DNA of 64,000 bases from Novosphingobium sp. GTDB taxonomy: Bacteria > Pseudomonadota > Alphaproteobacteria > Sphingomonadales > Sphingomonadaceae. Each line of letters begins with the position of its first letter. Within the stretch, counting starts at the first letter, position 1. Below, in pieces: positions 24,727 through 32,111 of this stretch. Both the position numbers and the translations under genes were made by a program. The stretch lies in the NCBI GenBank assembly GCA_024236175.1, contig JACKKY010000001.1:186001-250000 (forward strand), written 5' to 3'. The notes beneath the pieces were generated by a model, which was not told the origin of the DNA, searched no databases, and saw nothing but the letters and a program-made list of their open reading frames with translations.

Positions 24727-24923
24727 TCTGCGGCTGGCTCTTGGATATTCCTTCTTCATGGGGCGGCGCTGCATTCGCAGCGGCGCCCTTCGGAGGACGA
24801 TCGTCTCGGGATCACCCTGTCAGGTGCCCCGATTGCGGCGGTTCCAACTGGATCGTCGGACGACGCACGGCCGAATGTTCGGCATGTTCGGCGATTGCCC
24901 CGCTGCGACATGTTCGCCTTTAG
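24723..24923 (+). CDS. Small zinc-ribbon protein
   Basis: A 66-residue frame whose C-terminal half carries two CxxC knuckles: CPDCGGSNWIVGRRT and then ECSACSAIAPLRH. Four cysteines spaced like this normally bind one zinc. The ATG overlaps the stop of the membrane channel gene (ATGA), and GAGAGG lies about 8 bases upstream, so translational coupling is likely. The N-terminal part is of low complexity and less convincing. A family is not assigned; a redox or metal sensor is possible. Confidence 0.5.
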   Translation: MICGWLLDIPSSWGGAAFAAAPFGGRSSRDHPVRCPDCGGSNWIVGRRTAECSACSAIAPLRHVRL

Positions 24924-25109
24924 TGGCACCTATTCGAGAAATCGGGCATGGGTGCGCCCTCTTCATTACGAGGCGGCTGCTGAAGCCGATGGCGGAATCT
25001 GATCGTCCGGCTCTTACGCCCAGCAAGGCAAATCGGCCGATGCGGGAATTGACCGGCCGATGTTTCGCCTCTTCTGACGCAGCCGAAACGCTTGCTTGCC
25101 GAGACCGAC

Positions 25110-27242
25110 ATGTCGTCACTTGAAACCGAAGCGCTTCTTGCCCCTCGCGCCGTAGCATTGATTGGTGCTTCACGCGACGAACTGTCGGCGGGAGGCGCCA
25201 TCCTGCGCAATCTTGCAGCGGGCAGGCCGACGTTCGACATCTACGCGGTCAATCCCCATAGCGTGGAAATCGAAGGGGCTCGCTGGTTTCCGGACATAGA
25301 ATCTTTGCCCGAGCCCTGCGATCTTGCGATCATCGCCGTTCCGGCAAGGCATATCCCGGACATGATCGGCAAACTCGGCCAAAAGGGTATCCGCCTCGCA
25401 GTGGTGATCTCCGCGGGGCTGAGCGATGAGAACGGCCTCAAGCCCGCGATGCTAGAGGCAGCCAAGGTTGCAGGTGTTCGCATTCTCGGCCCGAATTGTC
25501 TGGGTGTTCTCATACCGCGTGCCGGTCTCAACGCCTCTTTTGCACCCACGGACGCGCTTGCGGGAGGGCTTGCCTTCCTGTCGCAAAGCGGTGCCTTGGC
25601 TACGGCGATTCTGGATTGGGCCAAAGCGCGAAACGTCGGTTTTTCCGCGGTACTGTCGATCGGAGACATGGCTGACATCGACCTGCCCGAACTGGTGGAG
25701 GCATTCGGTGACGATCCGCAGACCAACGCCATTCTCATCTATCTTGAAGGCTTGACCAATGGCCGGCGGTTTCTCGAAGCGGCGCGTAAGGTTCGAGCGA
25801 AAAAGCCGGTAATCGTGCTCAAGGCAGGCAGAAGCCAGGAGGCCGCACGCGCCGCGAAGTCGCATACCGGCGCTCTTGCCGGCTCGTACGACGTCTACCG
25901 CGCCGCGTTTCGGCAAATTGGCATAGTGCTGGTGGAGTCGCTCGACGAGCTATTCGATGCTGCCTCGGTGCTGAGCCGGATCACATCCTCTCCCGGCGAC
26001 CGGCTCGCGATTGTCAGCAATGGCGGCGGGGCCGGTATTCTGGCTGTCGACGAATTGTCGAACTTGCCCGGACGGCTGGCCGAACTCGCACCCGAAACTG
26101 TCTCAAAGCTCGATCAGGTCCTGCCACCGGGCTGGTCCAGGGCGAACCCGGTCGACATCATAGGCGATGCACCTGCGGAACGATACCGAGGAGCAATCGA
26201 AGCCGTGCTTGGGGACAATGGTGTCGATGCACTCTTGGTGATGAGTTGCCCGACCGCTCTTGCCGCGACCGCAGCGGTGGTGGACGAAGTGATAAGGACC
26301 GTGGAACGAGCCGGGAATGGCAAGCCCGTGCTGGCATGCTGGCTCGGCGAAAATAACGCGCGGCTCGCACGTGACGCATTCAGTCATGCGGGGATTGCGT
26401 TGTTCGAAACCCCCGACGACGCAGTGCATGGTTTTTCCTACCTGGTCCAGGCGGCGGCCAAACCTCTTGCTGACCATGTCGTTCCGCATCGCAGGGACGC
26501 GGAGGCAATCGCTGAAGCCCGGCGCATCGTCGACGGCGTCCGCGAGGATGGGCGGGTCGTCATGAGTGAACTGGAAGCCAAGCAACTGCTCGACCTGTTC
26601 GGCGTTCCTGTCGTCCCAACCCGGCGGGCAGCTACCCCCGGGGATGTAGCGGTGGCTTGCGAGCACATGAAGCCACCATACGTGGTAAAGATCGTCTCGC
26701 CGGATCTCACCCACAAGTCGGATATAGGAGGAGTTGTCCTGGGACTAGCCGATCCCCAGGCAGCCAAGGCCGCGGCTGAAGCGATGCTGCAACGCATTCG
26801 CAAGCGCCGGCCAAGAGCACGGCTTGAGGGATTTTCGGTTCAGCCGATGATTCAGCGAAAGCGGGCGCACGAACTTTTTGCCGGCATCGCAACGGATTTG
26901 GCGTTTGGCCCGATTCTGATGATGGGTGCGGGAGGAACAGCTGTTGAAGTCCTTGCGGACCGAGCTATTCGCTTGCCCCCGATCGAGCGAGAAGAAGCGG
27001 AGGCGATGCTGGGGGAAACGCGCATTTCTAAACTCCTGGCTGGCTACCGCGATGTCCCTGCGACCAGGCGGGACTCGATAATTGACGTACTGCTCGCATT
27101 GTCGGAGCTTTCGCAGGCACTTCCCGAAATAGCTGAACTCGACGTCAATCCGTTGCTGGCAGATGCCGAGGGCGTGATCGCGCTCGACGCGCGAGTCATC
27201 CTTTCCGGCTGCCCACCCGAGCTTACGGAAAGATCCCAATGA
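25110..27242 (+). CDS. ADP-forming acyl/acetyl-CoA synthetase family protein
   Basis: A 710-residue NDP-forming ligase: a CoA-binding domain (start APRAVALIGASRDELSAGGA), a succinyl-CoA-ligase-like domain with the phospho-histidine loop KSHTGALAG (His252), and a C-terminal ATP-grasp domain (about residues 485-705, with SPDLTHKSDIGGVVLGL). It interconverts an acid, CoA and ATP with the acyl-CoA, ADP and phosphate. Many bacterial relatives carry a GNAT acetyltransferase domain at the end; this one stops after the ATP-grasp. ATG at 25110 is favoured over TTG at 25092, with a weak ribosome binding site. Codon choice is somewhat less GC-biased than in its neighbours. Confidence 0.85.
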   Translation: MSSLETEALLAPRAVALIGASRDELSAGGAILRNLAAGRPTFDIYAVNPHSVEIEGARWFPDIESLPEPCDLAIIAVPARHIPDMIGKLGQKGIRLAVVISAGLSDENGLKPAMLEAAKVAGVRILGPNCLGVLIPRAGLNASFAPTDALAGGLAFLSQSGALATAILDWAKARNVGFSAVLSIGDMADIDLPELVEAFGDDPQTNAILIYLEGLTNGRRFLEAARKVRAKKPVIVLKAGRSQEAARAAKSHTGALAGSYDVYRAAFRQIGIVLVESLDELFDAASVLSRITSSPGDRLAIVSNGGGAGILAVDELSNLPGRLAELAPETVSKLDQVLPPGWSRANPVDIIGDAPAERYRGAIEAVLGDNGVDALLVMSCPTALAATAAVVDEVIRTVERAGNGKPVLACWLGENNARLARDAFSHAGIALFETPDDAVHGFSYLVQAAAKPLADHVVPHRRDAEAIAEARRIVDGVREDGRVVMSELEAKQLLDLFGVPVVPTRRAATPGDVAVACEHMKPPYVVKIVSPDLTHKSDIGGVVLGLADPQAAKAAAEAMLQRIRKRRPRARLEGFSVQPMIQRKRAHELFAGIATDLAFGPILMMGAGGTAVEVLADRAIRLPPIEREEAEAMLGETRISKLLAGYRDVPATRRDSIIDVLLALSELSQALPEIAELDVNPLLADAEGVIALDARVILSGCPPELTERSQ

Positions 27243-27665
27243 TGCGGCGATGGCATTCGCAGGCGCCCGGCCGGTCTCAGTCCATCGACATTGTCATGGA
27301 ACCTTTGGCGCGGGCCATTCTGTCAAGATCGGCAACAGGTTGCGTAGGTTGCGAAGCGACATCGTCGGCAAGGTCTGCTCATGGGAGTGTCCTTGAGGCG
27401 CAAGGATGACCATAATGAGGCCTTGAACGGTCATAGCCTGGCGGACAAACCAGCGGCAGCTCTTCCCCATTGCGCATCCATAACCTGCCGTTCGGGAGCG
27501 TCCGACGAGCCAGACGATCAAGCCTCACGCCGTTCAGGGTCAAAAGAGGTACAGTGAGCCAGAAAATTCCGACCGCCATGATTGGGGCTACATCGCACGC
27601 CCTGGTCAGCAATGTCTTCCCACTACTCCGAGAAGGACATAGTGTCGCAGTGAAAGGGGTATCTC
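27243..27665. other. Intergenic stretch, overlapping short frames only
   Basis: About 420 bases between the acyl-CoA synthetase gene and the first cassette-side small gene. Two overlapping minus-strand frames (27294-27521 and 27379-27612) look like pieces of one decayed gene, but neither has a ribosome binding site or a recognised product. I see no RNA gene. A left boundary of the recombinase cassette could lie here. Confidence 0.4.
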
Positions 27666-27884
27666 ATGGCAACCGTGCTCGATCGCGTCAGAGCGTTCAT
27701 CGAGCGCCTGGCACCGGAACCAGTCTGTGACGACTGCATTACGGATCGGCTTTCCCTGAGCGTGCGCCAACACGCCAATCACAAGACACGCGAACTTGCC
27801 GGCAGTCCTGGCTTTGAGCGGCGCAAGGACAGCTGTTCGCTGTGTGGTCTCATCAAGTTAGTGATCAGCAAGAAGCTACGGTAG
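27666..27884 (+). CDS. Small Cys4 protein of unknown function
   Basis: A 72-residue protein with two CxxC pairs (VCDDC near residue 22 and CSLC near 57), separated by a basic stretch, which could form one zinc site. It begins MATVLDRVRAFIERLAPEPV. A ribosome binding site (AAGGGG) sits six bases before the ATG. The composition is protein-like and there is no competing frame. Its 3' end overlaps the convergent small gene by 20 bases. It lies at the edge of the recombinase cassette and may be cargo. Family unknown. Confidence 0.65.
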   Translation: MATVLDRVRAFIERLAPEPVCDDCITDRLSLSVRQHANHKTRELAGSPGFERRKDSCSLCGLIKLVISKKLR

Positions 27885-28086
27885 GGTCATTCCACGATGC
27901 CAAGGCGTGTACCGCACCGATCAGTTGATCGATGCAGCGGGCGTCGTTCTCAAGCCTGGCTATGGCATCGGGTCTGTCCGCTTCATCTAGGGAACCGATG
28001 GTCAGCGCGACGACGCTGGCATCTTCCATGATCATACCGATCCGGGTGCACAGGCGAGAAGCGAGTTCAGCAGTATCTTCATCCAT
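27865..28086 (-). CDS. Small acidic helical protein
   Basis: A 73-residue frame starting MDEDTAELASRLCTRIGMIM, acidic and rich in Ala, Leu and Asp, predicted helical throughout. It looks like a real protein, but no clear ribosome binding site precedes ATG at 28086 (GTG at 28095 is an alternative). It converges on the small Cys4 gene and is divergent from the DUF3489 operon. It may be cassette cargo or a small regulator. No family is recognised. Confidence 0.5.
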   Translation of the reverse strand: MDEDTAELASRLCTRIGMIMEDASVVALTIGSLDEADRPDAIARLENDARCIDQLIGAVHALASWNDPTVASC

Positions 28087-28245
28087 GCCGTGCACACAGG
28101 CTCACGTTGCCAAAGAAGTCCACCGCCAGCTTTTCGAAAAAGCCATATACTCCATTCGACTTCGCTGGAAACTTGAGCATTGCTGTCATCACTGAATCGC
28201 TGCCGGCCTGATCGGCTGCTGCCCCGGCGATATGCCCGACCGGGG

Positions 28246-28291
28246 CTCCAGGTGGTGGGAACGACAATCATGTCGCTCTCACCACCTGGAG
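28246..28291. promoter_or_regulatory. Compound inverted repeat containing the DUF3489 ribosome binding site
   Basis: CTCCAGGTGGTG (28246-28257) and CACCACCTGGAG (28280-28291) are perfect 12-base arms. Inside them CGACA (28262-28266) and TGTCG (28271-28275) form a second stem around ATCA, leaving 4-base symmetric internal loops. The GGAG of the 3' arm is the ribosome binding site for the ATG at 28300. In mRNA the hairpin would hide that site; in DNA it could be a protein-binding or recombination site. Confidence 0.75.
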
Positions 28292-28299
28292 AATCCGTA

Positions 28300-28857
28300 A
28301 TGACCAAGACCATTCGTCTCAACGACACTCAACTTGTCCTGCTCTCGCATGCTTCACAGCACAATGCAGGAGCCCTACTGCCCCTGCCCTCCTCGCTGCA
28401 GCAGAACGAGGAAGGCGTCCACAAGGAACTGAAGTCGCTGCTGCGACGCAAGCTGATTGCCGAAAGCGAAGTGGCATCCGGCAGTGAAGCCTGGCGCAGT
28501 AATGGCGATCTCAGCTTCGGCCTGTTCATCACCGACAAAGGCCGCGAGGCCATCGGCGTGGGTGATGAACAGGAAGCACCGGAAGATCGATCCAATGCAG
28601 CCGTCGGAGCGCCTGACACCAGCAATCAGGTCGCGGCGGCGAAGACTGCTTCGCCTCGTGCCGGCAGCAAGATCGGCACCGTGATCGCCCTGCTTCAACG
28701 CAACGAGGGTGCAACCCTCACCGAGATGGTTACAGCCACCGACTGGCTGCCGCACACGACCCGGGCGGCCCTCACCGGACTGCGCAAGAAGGGCCATGCC
28801 ATCGCGAAAGCGAAGCGCGGGGACGTGACCTGCTACCGGATCGCGGCGGAGGGCTGA
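28300..28857 (+). CDS. DUF3489-domain protein
   Basis: A 185-residue protein. The N-terminal half (LNDTQLVLLSHASQHNAGAL onward) and the C-terminal winged-helix-like half (GTVIALLQRNEGATLTEMVT, then HTTRAALTGLRKKGHAIAKA, residues about 125-180) match DUF3489, a family usually found with DUF2924 and a serine recombinase. The middle is a Pro/Ala/Thr linker. ATG at 28300 is chosen because members start MTK...LSDTQL and GGAG lies 8 bases upstream, within the inverted repeat; ATG at 28270 is possible. It is the first gene of the operon and may bind DNA as a regulator or recombination accessory factor. Confidence 0.85.
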   Translation: MTKTIRLNDTQLVLLSHASQHNAGALLPLPSSLQQNEEGVHKELKSLLRRKLIAESEVASGSEAWRSNGDLSFGLFITDKGREAIGVGDEQEAPEDRSNAAVGAPDTSNQVAAAKTASPRAGSKIGTVIALLQRNEGATLTEMVTATDWLPHTTRAALTGLRKKGHAIAKAKRGDVTCYRIAAEG

Positions 28858-28859
28858 TC

Positions 28860-29267
28860 ATGGCCAAGCTAGACGATCAGCTGCGCGAGGTTGCTGAGAT
28901 GGACAAGGCAGGCCTCAGGGACCGGTGGGCTTCGCTCACCGGTCGCCCGGTGCCCAGGGTCAGCACCGCCATGCTGCGCCTTGCGGTCGGGTATGAGCTG
29001 CAGGCCAGGGCGCTCGGCGGCCTCTCGCGCAAGGCCAGACGGCAGCTCGACGGTGCGGGTGAGACAAAGGCCGTTACTCGGGACATCCGTCCCGGCATGC
29101 GGTTGACCCGCGAGCATGGTGGCATCATGCATGTCGTCACCATCGGCGATGGTGGCCAGATCCTCTGGAACGATCGTGAATGGCGTTCCTTAAGCGAAGT
29201 CGCCCGCGCCATTACCGGCACCCGCTGGTCCGGACCCGCTTTCTTCGGATTGAGGAGGGCGGCATGA
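28860..29267 (+). CDS. DUF2924-domain protein
   Basis: A 135-residue protein. It has the family start (LREVAEMDKAGLRDRWASLTGRPVPR...MLRLAVGYELQARALGGL) and a C-terminal strand-rich part ending WNDREWRSLSEVARAITGTRWSGPAFFGL, which is typical of DUF2924. The ATG follows the DUF3489 stop by two bases, and its own stop overlaps the next start, so the four genes are coupled. The role is unknown; association with large serine recombinases suggests an accessory DNA-binding function. No enzymatic motif is visible. Confidence 0.87.
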   Translation: MAKLDDQLREVAEMDKAGLRDRWASLTGRPVPRVSTAMLRLAVGYELQARALGGLSRKARRQLDGAGETKAVTRDIRPGMRLTREHGGIMHVVTIGDGGQILWNDREWRSLSEVARAITGTRWSGPAFFGLRRAA

Positions 29268-29563
29268 CCAGGATCGGCGTAACCGAACGACAGGCTGCGG
29301 TCTTGACCGTCATTGAGGACGAGGTTGCATCCGGACGGCCCTCGCCAAACACCGTGGAGCTGAGCAGAGCCACAGGTTACAGCACCGGCGAGATTGCCCG
29401 CATCCTCGATGCTCTCGAATATATGGGCTTCATCACCCGCATTCCAAACCGCAGGCGCAATATCCGCCTGTGCTCGCCATCGGTCAGGATGGCGCCCGAC
29501 GATCACCTGATCGCGGAGCTGACCCGGCGCGGGTATCTCGTACGCAAGGGGCTGGACCAATGA
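29264..29563 (+). CDS. Small winged-helix protein of recombinase operon
   Basis: A 99-residue protein with a LexA-N-terminal-like winged helix: TERQAAVLTVIEDEVASGRP, then NTVELSRATGYSTGEIARIL and a wing LEYMGFITRIPNRRRNIRL. A very good ribosome binding site (GAGGAGG) precedes ATG at 29264, inside the end of the DUF2924 gene, and the stop overlaps the recombinase start by four bases. It probably binds DNA and regulates the operon or directs recombination. A C-terminal extension of about 30 residues has no clear fold. Confidence 0.8.
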   Translation: MTRIGVTERQAAVLTVIEDEVASGRPSPNTVELSRATGYSTGEIARILDALEYMGFITRIPNRRRNIRLCSPSVRMAPDDHLIAELTRRGYLVRKGLDQ

Positions 29564-31248
29564 GCAAGGTCCGTTGTGCCATCTATACCCGCAAGTCGAG
29601 CGAGGAAGGTCTTGAACAGGACTTCAACTCGCTCGATGCCCAGCGCGAGGCCTGTGCCGCCTATATCCTGAGCCAGGCATCGGAAGGCTGGTCGCTGCTG
29701 CCCGAGTACTACGATGACGGCGGCCTGTCGGGCGGAACGCTGGAGCGCCCTGCTCTCAAGCGGCTGCTAACCGATATCGAGGCAGGCAAGATCGACATCG
29801 TGGTCGTCTACAAGGTCGACCGGCTCACGCGCTCGCTGCTCGACTTTGCAAAGCTGGTCGAGACCTTCGATGTCGCCGGCACAAGCTTTGTGTCGGTGAC
29901 CCAGTCGTTCAACACCACCAACTCGATGGGCCGGCTTACTCTCAACATGCTGCTGTCATTCGCCCAGTTCGAGCGCGAGGTCACTGCCGAACGTATTCGC
30001 GACAAGATTGCGGCGTCCAAGGCCAAGGGTATGTGGATGGGCGGCAATCCGCCGCTCGGCTACAAGCCAGATGATCGCAGCCTTGCCATTGTACCGGAGC
30101 ATGCAGACCTCATCCGCCAGCTGTTCAGGCGATATCTCGCCATCGGCAATGTCCGGCTGCTGGTCGAGCAGCTGGAGGCCGAAGGAACGAGGGTCCCGAT
30201 TCGAACCGCCTCGACCGGCAGGAGAATGGGTGGCGGCACATTCGGCCGTGGCCAACTTTACGCGATCCTCTCCAACCCGATCTATCTCGGCGAAATCCAT
30301 CACCGGGGCAAGGTCTACGAGGGCAAGCACGAAGCCATCATCACCCGCGATCTGTGGGATCAGGTTCAGGCCCGGCTTGCCGACAACACCCAAGGGCGAC
30401 AACGCACATCAACTGCCAGGTCGCCGAGCCTGCTCGCCGGTCTTGTGTTCGACGAGAATGGCGAGCCGCTGGTCGCCACGCACGCCAGCAAACATATGTC
30501 GAACAGCGCCCGGGGAGGCAAGACCCGGTACCGATATTACGTGAGCCGATCTTTGCAGCTGGGGAGCGAAAAGGAAGGATGTGGGATACGCATGCCAGCA
30601 CAGGCACTCGAGGAAATCGTCTGCGAAACACTGGCCAAGCAATTCGACCAGCCCCTCAGGCTGATCTCGCAAGCTGGTCTGGAGGCGCAGCCCTCCCAGC
30701 TGGAGCAGGTTACCCTCGCCTGCAAGAAAGCTGCAATCGAGCTGCGCCAGGGGTCGAGCCCTGTGCTAGGTCAGCTGATTTCCAGGGTCGAATTGGGTTA
30801 CGGCGAAATCACCGTGAAAGTGGGAACGTCCGAACTTGCCGCGCATCTGGATATTGCCAAAGCTGCAGCCGCACCTGAATTGCTATGCCTGACTATCGAG
30901 GTCCAACTTCGCAGGTCCGGAAAGATCGTTCGCTTCGTTGAACCTGGTGGCAAACCGTTCTGCGATAGCGAGCCGCAGCCACATCTCGTGAAACTCCTGA
31001 AACTCTCACAGGCCTGGTGGCGCGAGATGCAGGACGACCATCTCAGTGCAAAGGAGCTGTCCATCCGCCACAGTGTGGATAAATCCTATGTCTCGAGAGT
31101 GATCCGGCTCAACTTTCTTGCTCCGAAAATCATCGAGCAGATGTTGGCGGGCGAGCAGACTGCAGATCTCGATGTGCGAACGCTACTCGGACTGACCGCC
31201 CTTCCCCTGCGCTGGGAAGAACAGGAGCATCTTTTCCTCGCTCGCTAG
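29560..31248 (+). CDS. Large serine recombinase
   Basis: A 562-residue site-specific recombinase. The resolvase catalytic domain (residues 1-150) has the nucleophile region YTRKSSEEG and the conserved VVYKVDRLTRS and EREVTAERIRDKIAASK helix. The recombinase DNA-binding domain follows (about 165-300: GNPPLGYK, ILSNPIYLGEIHHRGKVYEGKHEAI). The C-terminal part is long and ends with a helix-turn-helix-like segment (KELSIRHSVDKSYVSRVIRL). No CxxC zinc pairs are seen in the central beta-ribbon region. It joins or removes the cassette at att sites. The ATG overlaps the preceding stop. Length is normal, so it may be active. Confidence 0.92.
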   Translation: MSKVRCAIYTRKSSEEGLEQDFNSLDAQREACAAYILSQASEGWSLLPEYYDDGGLSGGTLERPALKRLLTDIEAGKIDIVVVYKVDRLTRSLLDFAKLVETFDVAGTSFVSVTQSFNTTNSMGRLTLNMLLSFAQFEREVTAERIRDKIAASKAKGMWMGGNPPLGYKPDDRSLAIVPEHADLIRQLFRRYLAIGNVRLLVEQLEAEGTRVPIRTASTGRRMGGGTFGRGQLYAILSNPIYLGEIHHRGKVYEGKHEAIITRDLWDQVQARLADNTQGRQRTSTARSPSLLAGLVFDENGEPLVATHASKHMSNSARGGKTRYRYYVSRSLQLGSEKEGCGIRMPAQALEEIVCETLAKQFDQPLRLISQAGLEAQPSQLEQVTLACKKAAIELRQGSSPVLGQLISRVELGYGEITVKVGTSELAAHLDIAKAAAAPELLCLTIEVQLRRSGKIVRFVEPGGKPFCDSEPQPHLVKLLKLSQAWWREMQDDHLSAKELSIRHSVDKSYVSRVIRLNFLAPKIIEQMLAGEQTADLDVRTLLGLTALPLRWEEQEHLFLAR

Positions 31249-31290
31249 TCGAATCGCATTCGACCCATGGCGCGCCGCATCGCGGCGCGC
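31248..31290. terminator. Two consecutive hairpins after the recombinase gene
   Basis: GTCGAAT/ATTCGAC (31248-31264, 3-base loop) is followed by GCGCGCCGC/GCGGCGCGC (31270-31290, ATC loop), then TTCTTCG. The second, very GC-rich stem is a likely intrinsic terminator for the recombinase operon, though the T run is short. The first stem touches the stop codon. Confidence 0.55.
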
Positions 31291-31326
31291 TTCTTCGTTC
31301 CGACCAGGCCGCTCATCCTGCCCAAA

Positions 31327-31355
31327 GGGGACACCGAAAATCCGCCACAGAGAAA
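31327..31355 (+). repeat. 29-base direct repeat, copy 1
   Basis: Begins GGGGACACCGAAAATC and ends CAGAGAAA. It matches the copy at 31718-31746 at 27 of 29 positions, in the same orientation. The sequence after the two copies remains only loosely similar. It could be part of a dispersed repeat family or an att-related sequence. Confidence 0.7.
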
Positions 31356-31717
31356 TACCCTCGAATTGGTGCCATTTGTCCCTCAGAGCCGCTCTCTGCA
31401 GTCCCCTCCATTGCGCAAACGCCGCGGAAAGGCGCCCCTTTGGGCCTGAGAGAACGATTTCCGGCGAAACGAGAGACTGGGTGGTGGTGCGAAAATGATT
31501 CGAAACAGCCATCTCCTGAGCATAGTCACGCACATTGTGCTCCAAACGAGCCACAAAAGTGCTCGTGGAAGGCTCATAGCCCCGCAGCCGATCTAAGGGC
31601 TCCTGACCTCGCTCACTGCAACCAGCAACACGCCAACGACCTCCAGCGGATGCAATCCCGGTGACGCAGCAACGGCTTAGCTTCCGCTCGTCAGCCCCCA
31701 ACCAACCAATCGCAATT

Positions 31718-31746
31718 GGGGACACCGAAAATCGGCCGCAGAGAAA
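31718..31746 (+). repeat. 29-base direct repeat, copy 2
   Basis: Second copy of the repeat starting GGGGACACCGAAAATC, 391 bases from copy 1 and 128 bases from the 3' end of tRNA-Tyr. Differences are C to G and A to G in the middle. Confidence 0.7.
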
Positions 31747-31873
31747 ACGGCCCCATTTCCTCCGATTCGGCCAATCGTGTAGCTCTCCGGGGTCCCCTAT
31801 CCACCCGCAAGAGCCGCAGAAGTGCGGCAATTTCGGCCACGTTTTTGTCCAAGTTACTGATTTTAAAGGAAAA

Positions 31874-31959
31874 TGGTGGACAGGGCTGGATTCGAACCAA
31901 CGTACGCTTGCGCGGGCAGATTTACAGTCTGCTGCCTTTAACCACTCGGCCACCTGTCC
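31874..31959 (-). tRNA. tRNA-Tyr (GUA anticodon)
   Basis: Read on the minus strand, an 86-base class II tRNA. The acceptor stem is GGACAGG paired with CCTGTCC, with discriminator A and encoded CCA at 31874-31876. The D-arm starts GCCGAGTGG, and the anticodon stem-loop is GCAGA CTGTAAA TCTGC, giving anticodon GTA. A long variable arm and the T-loop TTCGAAT follow. The tRNA is complete. Its 3' end faces the serine-recombinase cassette, a common position for insertions. It reads tyrosine codons. Confidence 0.97.
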
Positions 31960-32111
31960 ACACCAGCTTGCCGGTGATCGTGTATTGCACGAGAATGGTT
32001 CCACGTAAGAACCGTCCGGCCGAGAAGGCGCGCTCATGGCGAAGCGAGCCTTGCCTGTCAATGGGTCGACTGGCAGGAGCGGCAAATCGGACCGTTTCGG
32101 GAAAGGCTTTC

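Larger units (their letters stand above)
28246..31290 (+). mobile_element. Putative integrated cassette with large serine recombinase
   Basis: A tightly coupled four-gene operon (DUF3489, DUF2924, winged helix, large serine recombinase) opens with a compound inverted repeat and closes with a strong hairpin. It lies about 0.6 kb from the 3' end of tRNA-Tyr. Genes with these domains commonly occur together in alphaproteobacterial prophage-like and integrative elements. Exact ends and att sites could not be found; small genes at 27666-28086 may also belong to it. Confidence 0.5.
31291..31873. other. Gene-free stretch between cassette and tRNA-Tyr
   Basis: About 580 bases without a supportable protein gene. 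It contains the two copies of a 29-base repeat listed separately. Open frames that cross the tRNA or run opposite the recombinase end were rejected. It may be cassette border or leftover of older insertions at the tRNA. Confidence 0.45.

Noticed and set aside
27294..27612. Two overlapping minus-strand frames
   Set aside because: No ribosome binding site or known product; at most a decayed gene.
31183..32085. 300-codon minus frame crossing tRNA-Tyr
   Set aside because: It runs through a complete tRNA gene and into the recombinase 3' end, so it cannot be a normal protein gene.
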